Under the pieces are notes generated by a model. That model made no database searches. It saw only the letters and a program-made list of their open reading frames with translations, and had not been told where the DNA came from. A DNA stretch of 11,015 nt from Rickettsiales bacterium (GTDB taxonomy: Bacteria; Pseudomonadota; Alphaproteobacteria; Rickettsiales; UBA998): assembly GCA_019749855.1 (NCBI GenBank), contig JAIEPI010000148.1:1-11015 (forward strand), given 5' to 3'. The position numbers and the translations under genes are program-made. Of this stretch, positions 1 to 5,923 are shown one piece after another (position 1 is the first letter of the stretch; each line of letters opens with the position of its first letter).

Positions 1-815
1 TTTACGGTCAGATTGCTTTTGAAGAACTCTATGGCAATCGCTCATTAGTGCTGCCAAAGCCAGCAGCCACCATCAACGAGCAGGAATGGCAGCAACTCTA
101 CAAAAACAGCTCACTATCACAAGCCGTGATTGCCCTCAAACGTGCGAATCACGAGACGCTGGCTTTGCCCTTTCTAATTCAGCTCACACAAATGGCTAAA
201 ACACCAAAAATGGCTGCTTTTGCGGCACATACCGGTTGGAAAACGGGTCGCTCTGATTTTGCCGTTCGTGCCGCTAAAGAGGCGCTGAATCAAGGCTATT
301 ATCTGCCGGATTACCTGTTCCCACTGGATATGACGCCGCCCAATCTGGCACTGGAGCCAGCGCTCGCTTACGCCATCGCCCGTCAGGAAAGTATGTTTTA
401 TCCCAAAGCTCGCTCTGCTGCTGATGCACGCGGCATGATGCAGGTACTTCCAGCGACGGGACGTTTAGTGGCACTGAAGCACAAGATCGGTTTTACGGCT
501 GAACGTTTGTACGAGCAGGATTATAATTTTGTCATTGGCAGCCATTATCTCAATGATTTATTACGCAAATTTTCCGGCAGCAAAATTTTTGCTATTGCTG
601 GCTACAATGCGGGCCCAGGCCGCCCCGTCAAATGGAGTGCAAAATATGGCGCGCTTGAAAAAAATCAGGATAAAAATATCGACTGGATTGAGCGCATTCC
701 CTTTGCAGAAACACGAAATTATGTCCAGCGGGTACTGGAAAACTATCAGGTCTATCGTGCCTTGATTTCACAGGGCAAGGATCCGCTAACCGCGAAAGCG
801 TCCATTCTGCCTTAA
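1..815 (+). CDS. slt: Soluble lytic murein transglycosylase, C-terminal part (5' end outside window)
   Basis: The frame is open from base 3 to a TAA at 813-815 with no stop up to the left edge, so this is the 3' part of a longer gene. The first residues, YGQIAFEEL, match the linker helices that precede the catalytic domain in Slt70-type enzymes. The catalytic SLT domain follows: an ARQES motif with the presumed catalytic Glu at codon 387-389, then ARGMMQVLPATG, then GYNAGPGR at 600-623, and the usual C-terminal NYVQRVLENYQVYR helix. Enzymes of this family cleave the MurNAc-GlcNAc bond of peptidoglycan in the periplasm, releasing 1,6-anhydro-muropeptides. A GTG at 48 is only an internal valine codon, not a likely start, because the homologous region extends upstream. 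The signal peptide and the superhelical N-terminal domain would lie outside the window. The family assignment is confident; the exact orthology within Slt/MltE-like enzymes is inferred. Confidence 0.93.
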   Translation, partial: YGQIAFEELYGNRSLVLPKPAATINEQEWQQLYKNSSLSQAVIALKRANHETLALPFLIQLTQMAKTPKMAAFAAHTGWKTGRSDFAVRAAKEALNQGYYLPDYLFPLDMTPPNLALEPALAYAIARQESMFYPKARSAADARGMMQVLPATGRLVALKHKIGFTAERLYEQDYNFVIGSHYLNDLLRKFSGSKIFAIAGYNAGPGRPVKWSAKYGALEKNQDKNIDWIERIPFAETRNYVQRVLENYQVYRALISQGKDPLTAKASILP

Positions 816-825
816 TGAGTGACGA

Positions 826-1026
826 TTACTCGCAAATAGCCATCTCACCGCCGCAAAAGCCGAAACCTTTAGGTGCGGTATAACTGGCATCGTTATCCTC
901 GTACTGTTCATAACCGTTATTCCAGTTATGCGAGTCACGACGTGGTGCATTTTCAGCACATGAGGAAAGCGTGACCATAACACTCATGGCAATGAAAGAC
1001 CTGTAGCATTGTGCAAATACTGACAT
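826..1026 (-). CDS. Small putative lipoprotein, unknown function
   Basis: A 66-residue frame encodes a short N-region with Arg9, a hydrophobic stretch (residues 11-20) and a lipobox LSSC with Cys23, which is what a signal-peptidase-II precursor looks like. The mature part would be only about 44 residues: polar, Asn/Asp/Tyr-rich in the middle, ending in a Gly-rich segment with Cys58 and Cys65. The stop (TAA, 826-828) lies 10 bases from the stop of the convergent transglycosylase gene. ATG 1024-1026 is the chosen start because it gives a complete signal peptide. An internal ATG at 985-987 would leave a very short one. A TATAAT box lies 22 bases upstream on this strand (1049-1054), with a weak TTGTGC -35 at 1073-1078. 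No family is recognised. The lipobox makes it more credible than the other short frames here, but it could still be spurious. Confidence 0.55.
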   Translation of the reverse strand: MSVFAQCYRSFIAMSVMVTLSSCAENAPRRDSHNWNNGYEQYEDNDASYTAPKGFGFCGGEMAICE

Positions 1027-1047
1027 TGGCTTTTCTGGAAGCTATAA

Positions 1048-1068
1048 CATTATATCTAGCATATAATG
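1048..1068. promoter_or_regulatory. Inverted repeat with back-to-back -10 boxes; candidate Zur-type operator
   Basis: The arms CATTATAT (1048-1055) and ATATAATG (1061-1068) are a perfect 8-bp inverted repeat around a 5-base centre. Each arm contains a perfect TATAAT: 1049-1054 on the minus strand (facing the lipoprotein gene) and 1062-1067 on the plus strand (facing znuA). The two divergent promoters would therefore share one dyad. Overlapping its left side, GCTATAACATTAT (1041-1053) resembles, from memory, the GTTATAACATTAC core of alphaproteobacterial Zur boxes, with two differences. The plus-strand -35 is not convincing. The link to Zur is inferred from the neighbouring zinc-binding protein gene and from the motif; the dyad itself is seen directly. 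Confidence 0.5.
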
Positions 1069-1116
1069 CAGCGCACAATAGAGCATGTCCTAACATAATT
1101 TGCAAAGAAAAATGGC

Positions 1117-2067
1117 GTGAAATCAATGAGACTATCACCGTTTCTACTACCATTTGTTGCCTTGCTTTTAACATTCATTATTCTGCCATCGACTAGTTTT
1201 GCGCTAACCATCGCCACCTCCATTCGTCCACTTTATGGCATTGCGGCAGCTGTTGCGGGTGATCAGGCTAAGGTGTCGCTGATTCTCGATACCCCTTCAT
1301 CACCGCATGACGCTGGCAGCAAACCTTCACATATTCTCAAAATTACACAGGCAAATGCTGTTTTGCTGGTGAATCGCTCTTTTGAAACTTTTTTACAGCG
1401 ACCACTCAAGACCTATGGAAGCAACAAAGTGATTCTTGAAGCTTCGTCAGCCTCAGGTGTTCAGGTGCTTTCCCGCCTGATTTTGCATGCAAATCCTGAA
1501 TTTAACTGGCGTACACCGCCCAAAACGCTCAAAGAATTGACCGGCGAGGATAACCCGAAAGATTACCATCTCTGGCTCAATCCAGATTACGGTGTTGCGA
1601 TTGCCAAACAGGTGCATGCCTATCTGGTACAAAAAGATAGTCAAAACCAGACTATTTATGACCGCAATCTTGCTGAATTTATTACGGAAGTGAATTCAAC
1701 TGCCTGGAGTATTCGCAACCAATTACGCCCGAACGGACAGCGCTTTTTAGCCGCACATGATGGATACCAGTATTTCGCACGCTCTTTTGCTCTTCAACAG
1801 GCTGGCACTATCAGTGAGGGTGAAGCACAGCAAAGTAATCCGGCGCAACATGCTAAAATAGTCGCGATTGCGGCTGATCCTAGGACAGCTTGCATCATTC
1901 AGGATGTCGAATCAAAGGGCCGTGATGCTCTGGCATTGTCAAAAGCTAATCACAAGCCGCTATTGACCGCCGATCCTCTAGGTCAGAAGCTTCCGCTTGA
2001 CCGCAACCTCTATCCCGCGATACTGAAAAACATGGGGCAAACATTTGCAAATTGTCTCTATCATTAG
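1117..2067 (+). CDS. znuA: Periplasmic zinc-binding protein of a ZnuABC-type ABC transporter
   Basis: This is a cluster A-I (ZnuA/TroA) metal-binding protein, which captures Zn(II), or possibly Mn(II), in the periplasm and passes it to an inner-membrane ABC permease. Residues 1-29 form a Sec signal peptide ending SFA, without a lipobox. The four expected metal ligands are in place: His64 in SSPHD, His151 in YHLWLNP, His214 in AHDGYQYF and Asp286 in ADPLG. Cys259 and Cys313 are spaced like the disulphide pair of E. coli ZnuA. The segment between ligands 1 and 2 (about 115-150) lacks the His/Asp-rich loop found in many ZnuA proteins. GTG 1117 is given as the start because AAAGAAA lies 8 bases upstream; ATG 1126 (MRLSPF) also yields a good signal peptide and may be the real one. 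No znuB or znuC lies in the window, and the next gene downstream is unrelated. Zinc rather than manganese is inferred from overall similarity and the Cys pair. Confidence 0.88.
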   Translation: MKSMRLSPFLLPFVALLLTFIILPSTSFALTIATSIRPLYGIAAAVAGDQAKVSLILDTPSSPHDAGSKPSHILKITQANAVLLVNRSFETFLQRPLKTYGSNKVILEASSASGVQVLSRLILHANPEFNWRTPPKTLKELTGEDNPKDYHLWLNPDYGVAIAKQVHAYLVQKDSQNQTIYDRNLAEFITEVNSTAWSIRNQLRPNGQRFLAAHDGYQYFARSFALQQAGTISEGEAQQSNPAQHAKIVAIAADPRTACIIQDVESKGRDALALSKANHKPLLTADPLGQKLPLDRNLYPAILKNMGQTFANCLYH

Positions 2068-2104
2068 ATTATTCTTAAAATGACTCAATAAATCAGGTCC
2101 ACCA

Positions 2105-3079
2105 ATGTTTAGATATTTTGACGTAAACAACCTTCAAAGCGCGACGCAGGACTTTGTTCGCCGCAAACGTCATGGCAGTGTGTGGCGGGCATTTTTAATG
2201 TATCTAGCCATCCTTTTAATTGTCCTTAGTTATGGTTTTTACCGCCATTATCACAGTAGTGACGTCATTTTAATTATTCTGCTGACCGTCGCCATTACCA
2301 CGCTGATTCTTCATGCGCTCTACAGCATTCAGAAAAGCCTGGATCTTATTATGGCAGTTGAGTTCCAGAATGCACTTTTTACGTCGGCACTTAATCTTCG
2401 GATGGACTTCACCATCATCATGCAGCGCAATGGCAGCGTTGTTTATGTGGATAGTGGTTTCCGTGAATTGTTTCCTGAAATCCGCACCATTGATGATAAA
2501 GTGCTGGATTACCTGACCACCAATCTGCAAATGGATGAGCGCCAGAAGGATAAATTTTTTCTGGCTCTGCGAAACTACGATTATGAACAGTTGGTAGTCG
2601 AGCTATTCAAAGGGAACGGTGAGTACGATAAATTCATGCTGTATCTCAGCCCTATCCCACGTCCGCAAGGCTTCTTCATGATTCAGGCCCGTAAATATGT
2701 GGCGATGCGAAATGCCGCTGATGTGACCGTTGCCAAACCAGAATCTGACAAATCATACAGCAAGAATGTTCTGGATGCGCTGCCACAGCCAGCTTACATT
2801 ATCTCCGATAGCGGCATTCTACTGGATTGCAATGACAGACTTGCCGAATTGCTGGGGTACAAAGATCATCAATCATGCCTCAGTGCCGTCACACAATTAT
2901 CTGATGTTGTTTTTGAAACCAGTCAGCTTCTAAAAAATCGCCACCCACAAAATTATGAGGGCTCTGCAGATTTCAAAACAAAAGACGGTGGTTTGCGAGC
3001 CATCAATCTTCAACAATACATCATGCTGGATAATGGCAAACTAGCGGGCGCTCTTGGCCTGGTGAAAAAGGCATCCTGA
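2105..3079 (+). CDS. Membrane-anchored PAS protein, probable N-terminal half of CckA
   Basis: The 324-residue product has two membrane segments (about 29-46 and 53-75) separated by a very short loop, then two PAS-like regions: about 88-200, diverged, and about 216-322, with the typical IISDSGILLDCNDRLAELLGY. It contains no kinase motifs. It ends at TGA 3077-3079. After one further codon (TTC) the next gene starts with ATG 3083 in the same frame, so only that TGA separates the two. CckA is normally one polypeptide with two N-terminal membrane helices, PAS domains, kinase and receiver, and the two products together reproduce that order. The start ATG 2105 has a plausible AGG ribosome site 8-9 bases upstream (CAGGTCCACC). 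This half would place the sensor at the inner membrane and supply signal or dimer contacts. It may be a genuine separate gene, a nonsense-mutated cckA, or a sequencing or assembly error. Confidence 0.85.
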   Translation: MFRYFDVNNLQSATQDFVRRKRHGSVWRAFLMYLAILLIVLSYGFYRHYHSSDVILIILLTVAITTLILHALYSIQKSLDLIMAVEFQNALFTSALNLRMDFTIIMQRNGSVVYVDSGFRELFPEIRTIDDKVLDYLTTNLQMDERQKDKFFLALRNYDYEQLVVELFKGNGEYDKFMLYLSPIPRPQGFFMIQARKYVAMRNAADVTVAKPESDKSYSKNVLDALPQPAYIISDSGILLDCNDRLAELLGYKDHQSCLSAVTQLSDVVFETSQLLKNRHPQNYEGSADFKTKDGGLRAINLQQYIMLDNGKLAGALGLVKKAS

Positions 3080-3082
3080 TTC

Positions 3083-4687
3083 ATGGCATGGCTTAGGAAA
3101 AAAGCCTCAGGCACCGGCGACGATGAGACCGCACGCCTCACAGATTTTATTGAAGGCTCACCCATTGCGATTGCGCGCATGGATGAACAGGGCGTCATTT
3201 TAGAGAGCAATCGTTCCTTTAAAGAGTTGATTCGTAATAGCTTTGGTGACGATCAAAAGATAAAGCTAGCTGATTTGATCATGCAGCCCGAGCCGCGTCA
3301 TAAAATCAAAGGGATGCTGCAGCGTACACTGGCGGGAGACATCTCCACTGATCCCACGGCGATGGAATTATCCCTACCGGACGGCGTCACCATAACCGTT
3401 GCGTTATTCTTCAGTCTTCTACAACAGGGGCCTGATGGTCATCCAGCCATTATCGCCCACCTGATTGATACCACGGAGCAAAAAAATCTTGAGTTGCGCT
3501 TCGCACACTCGCAAAAAATGCAGGCTGTTGGTCAATTAGCTGGCGGCGTGGCGCATGATTTCAACAATCTTCTCACCGCTATGATCGGCTTTTGTGACCT
3601 GCTATTGATGCGACATCCGGCCGGTGACCCCTCTTTCGCGGACATTATGCAGGTGAAGCAAAATGCCAATCGCGCCGCCAATCTTGTGCGGCAATTGCTC
3701 GCTTTTTCACGTCGCCAGACATTACAGCCCAAACCGATAGATCTCACCGAATTGCTTGCTGAATTATCCAATCTCATCCGGCGTCTGATTGGTGAGAACA
3801 TCGAACTGAAAATGATTCATGGCCGCGAAGTCTGGCCGATCAAAGCTGATCAGGGGCAGCTAGAGCAGGTGATTATCAACCTCGCCGTGAATGCACGCGA
3901 TGCAATGAAAAAAGGCGGCGCGCTAACAATCCGCTCCAGTAACGTGCAAATTCTGGGCAGTTACTCGCTGGATCCTGAAATGATTCCCCCCGCGCAGGAA
4001 GATACCATTGATCCAGGCGAATATGTCCAGATTGACATTATTGATACGGGGCACGGCATGCCTCGCAGCCTGATTGAAAAGATATTTGAGCCGTTCTTTT
4101 CAACCAAAGAAGTGGGGCATGGCACGGGCCTTGGCTTATCCACTGTTTACGGCATTATCAAACAAACCGGCGGCTATATTTATGTGCGCTCACGGGAAGA
4201 AGAAGGCACGGTGTTCACCCTGTTCTTCCCTCGCATGTCTGCACAGGAAGTCGCCGCAAAAGTTCATGAAGAAAACGAAGAACGCGCTGCACCCTCTGAC
4301 TTAACCGGCGCCGCGACGATTCTTCTGGTAGAAGACGAAACGCCGGTACGTGCCTTTGCCGCGCGCGCCCTCCGCAATAAAGGCTACGAAATTTATGAAG
4401 CGGATTGCGGTGAAAACGCGCTCGAAGTTTTCTCACAGGCAACGAAGGATATTGAGGTCATCATCACCGATGTGGTCATGCCTGGCATGAATGGCCCAAC
4501 CATGATCGAAACGCTCTATCAGACCTATCCGGAAAAAATGAAAAACATCAAAGTGGTGTTTATCTCCGGTTATGCAGAGGACGCCTTTATCGATACCTAT
4601 GGAAGTGATCGTGAATTTAACTTCCTGCCCAAGCCATTTACACTGAAGCAGCTGGCATCGAAAGTGAAAGAAATCACGCTGCTGTAA
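3083..4687 (+). CDS. cckA: CckA-type hybrid histidine kinase, PAS-kinase-receiver part
   Basis: The domains are a PAS region (about 18-132), HisKA with phospho-acceptor His158 in GGVAHDFNNLLTA, a HATPase domain (N box with Asn266 and Asn270, G1 DTGHGMP 321-327, F box FEPFF, G2 GHGTGLGLS 345-353), and a C-terminal receiver (about 411-530) with acidic pair Glu417/Asp418, phospho-acceptor Asp463, Ser495 and Lys517. The sequence around the H box and the receiver end (FISGYAEDAF, FLPKPFTLKQLA) is strongly CckA-like. In Caulobacter, CckA phosphorylates ChpT, which passes phosphate to CtrA and CpdR; the same role is inferred here. This part has no membrane segment of its own; the two helices lie in the preceding same-frame ORF. 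If translated separately from ATG 3083, AAAAAGG at 3065-3071 could serve as a ribosome site at an 11-base spacing, which is slightly long. All catalytic residues are intact, so there is no sign of decay downstream of the TGA. Confidence 0.92.
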   Translation: MAWLRKKASGTGDDETARLTDFIEGSPIAIARMDEQGVILESNRSFKELIRNSFGDDQKIKLADLIMQPEPRHKIKGMLQRTLAGDISTDPTAMELSLPDGVTITVALFFSLLQQGPDGHPAIIAHLIDTTEQKNLELRFAHSQKMQAVGQLAGGVAHDFNNLLTAMIGFCDLLLMRHPAGDPSFADIMQVKQNANRAANLVRQLLAFSRRQTLQPKPIDLTELLAELSNLIRRLIGENIELKMIHGREVWPIKADQGQLEQVIINLAVNARDAMKKGGALTIRSSNVQILGSYSLDPEMIPPAQEDTIDPGEYVQIDIIDTGHGMPRSLIEKIFEPFFSTKEVGHGTGLGLSTVYGIIKQTGGYIYVRSREEEGTVFTLFFPRMSAQEVAAKVHEENEERAAPSDLTGAATILLVEDETPVRAFAARALRNKGYEIYEADCGENALEVFSQATKDIEVIITDVVMPGMNGPTMIETLYQTYPEKMKNIKVVFISGYAEDAFIDTYGSDREFNFLPKPFTLKQLASKVKEITLL

Positions 4688-4702
4688 TCGCGTAAATAGC
4701 TA

Positions 4703-4717
4703 TAGGATACTATCCTA
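4703..4717. promoter_or_regulatory. 15-bp palindrome upstream of recA, candidate operator
   Basis: TAGGATACTATCCTA has perfect 7-base arms around a single central C. It lies 15 bases after the cckA stop and 66 bases before the recA start, immediately upstream of a candidate recA -35 element at 4724. As RNA it could form at most a 5-bp stem with no T-run directly after it, so it is a poor terminator. It matches neither the alphaproteobacterial LexA pattern (GTTC-N7-GTTC or GAAC-N7-GAAC) nor the E. coli pattern (CTGT-N8-ACAG); neither appears anywhere in the cckA-recA gap. Binding by a repressor is inferred from the symmetry and position only. Confidence 0.35.
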
Positions 4718-4723
4718 ATTGCC

Positions 4724-4752
4724 TTGTTTTCAAAGGTAAGCACGCATATACC
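4724..4752 (+). promoter_or_regulatory. Candidate recA promoter
   Basis: TTGTTT (4724-4729) and TATACC (4747-4752) are separated by exactly 17 bases, giving a transcription start near 4759 and a leader of about 25 bases before the recA ATG. Each hexamer matches the sigma-70 consensus only in part (TTG of the -35, TATA of the -10), so this is tentative. The spacing and the adjacent palindrome support it. Confidence 0.35.
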
Positions 4753-4783
4753 TAATGCATTAACCTTTTGCATGGATATAAAA

Positions 4784-5815
4784 ATGGATAAGCAAAAAGC
4801 GCTCGATACTGCCCTCAGCCAGATTGAAAAAACCTTTGGCAAAGGCTCCATCATGAAATTGGGGCAAAAAGACGCTCTGGATATTGAAGTCATTTCCACT
4901 GGTTCTCTCGGCCTCGATATTGCGCTGGGCGTTGGCGGCGTGCCAAAGGGACGGGTGATCGAGATTTACGGGCCGGAAAGCTCGGGAAAAACAACTCTCA
5001 CCTTGCAGATTACCGCAGAATGCCAAAAAACAGGCGGCACCTGCGCCTTCATTGATGCGGAACATGCTCTGGACCCCGCCTATGCACGCAAGCTGGGTGT
5101 CAAGCTGGACGAATTGCTCATTTCTCAGCCCGATACGGGCGAGCAGGCACTGGAGATCGCCGATACGCTGGTGCGCTCTGGCGCCGTAGATCTGGTGGTT
5201 ATTGATTCCGTCGCGGCGCTCGTACCACGTGCCGAGCTGGAAGGCGAAATGGGCGATGCGCATATGGGGCTGCAGGCGCGTCTGATGTCACAGGCGTTAC
5301 GTAAACTGACGGCTTCCATTTCCCGCACCAACTGCACGGTGATTTTCATCAACCAGATTCGCCAGAAAATTGGCGTCATGTTTGGTAATCCGGAAACCAC
5401 AACCGGTGGTAATGCGCTGAAGTTTTATGCGTCCGTTCGTCTTGATATTCGTCGCATTGGCGCACTGAAAGACAAAGAAGAAGTAGTCGGCAATCTAACG
5501 CGCGTTAAAGTAGTTAAAAACAAGGTAGCACCGCCCTTCCGTGTCGTGGATTTCGACATTATGTACGGTGAGGGCATTTCTAAAATCGGCGAGCTGATTG
5601 ACCTCGGTGTCAAGGCGAACATCATCGAAAAATCAGGTGCATGGTATTCTTACAAAGATCAGCGCATTGGTCAGGGTAAAGAAAACACCCGCAGTTTTTT
5701 GAAAGAAAACACTGCGATGGCCGATGAGATTGAAGCGACCATTCGTGCACAAGCGAACAAAGTAAGCGAAGCGCTGCAGGGTGCACCAACGGAAGAAGCG
5801 GAAGAAGTGGCTTAA
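4784..5815 (+). CDS. recA: RecA recombinase
   Basis: RecA forms an ATP-dependent filament on single-stranded DNA, drives homologous strand exchange and stimulates LexA self-cleavage. From ATG 4784 the product has 343 residues, a normal RecA length, starting MDKQKALDTALSQIEKTFGK as in other alphaproteobacterial RecA proteins. Walker A GPESSGKT is at 63-70, Walker B LVVIDS at 137-142, and the L2 DNA-binding loop (FGNPETTTGG) lies within about 190-209. The C-terminus is acidic (EEAEEVA). The frame stays open upstream to a TTG at 4724, but those residues have no RecA counterpart and overlap the candidate promoter. ATG 4772 is a possible alternative adding four residues. The ribosome site is weak (TGGA, 8 bases upstream). 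The gene follows cckA by 96 bases and precedes alaS by 108 bases on the same strand. Confidence 0.98.
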   Translation: MDKQKALDTALSQIEKTFGKGSIMKLGQKDALDIEVISTGSLGLDIALGVGGVPKGRVIEIYGPESSGKTTLTLQITAECQKTGGTCAFIDAEHALDPAYARKLGVKLDELLISQPDTGEQALEIADTLVRSGAVDLVVIDSVAALVPRAELEGEMGDAHMGLQARLMSQALRKLTASISRTNCTVIFINQIRQKIGVMFGNPETTTGGNALKFYASVRLDIRRIGALKDKEEVVGNLTRVKVVKNKVAPPFRVVDFDIMYGEGISKIGELIDLGVKANIIEKSGAWYSYKDQRIGQGKENTRSFLKENTAMADEIEATIRAQANKVSEALQGAPTEEAEEVA

Positions 5816-5822
5816 AGCCTAT

Positions 5823-5877
5823 GCGCGTGATGAGTGATGCAGGTCGGATTTTTCTGCGGCTTGCATCACTCACGCGT
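5823..5877. repeat. Long stem-loop between recA and alaS
   Basis: TGAGTGATGCA (5831-5841) is perfectly complementary to TGCATCACTCA (5862-5872). The pairing can be extended outward through GCGCGTG on the left and CGCG on the right with a small bulge. The loop is 20 bases and contains a T5 run. No T-run follows the right arm, so it is not a standard intrinsic terminator. It starts 8 bases after the recA stop and ends 46 bases before the alaS start. It could stabilise the recA 3' end, act as an RNase processing site, or influence alaS expression. Confidence 0.6.
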
Positions 5878-5923
5878 CAGCTTATCGTTGCCACACCTCA
5901 ATGAATCCTTTATTGCTTTCGTC

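Noticed and set aside
953..1174. 73-residue minus-strand frame overlapping the lipoprotein gene and the znuA start
   Set aside because: It crosses the divergent promoter region and the znuA signal-peptide codons, and has no lipobox or other feature, unlike the alternative frame ending at 826.
3077..3079. TGA read as tryptophan or selenocysteine
   Set aside because: Tryptophan is TGG in recA and alaS and no TGA interrupts them, so the code is standard. The surroundings show no selenoprotein family motif and I saw no convincing hairpin just after the TGA.
4703..4717. Palindrome upstream of recA as a cckA terminator
   Set aside because: With a single-base centre the RNA stem is at most 5 bp with a 5-base loop, and no T-run follows directly, so an intrinsic terminator is unlikely.
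4724..4783. TTG 4724 as the recA start (363 residues)
   Set aside because: The additional 20 residues have no counterpart in RecA proteins and overlap the candidate promoter; ATG 4784 gives the family-typical start.
4760..5263. 167-residue minus-strand open frame opposite recA
   Set aside because: It lies antisense to the conserved RecA coding region, has no recognisable motif or signal, and is explained by codon bias of recA.
5834..5923. ATG 5834 as the alaS start (916 residues)
   Set aside because: The extra 30 residues are encoded by the recA-alaS stem-loop and have no AlaS similarity; the conserved N-terminus begins just after ATG 5924.
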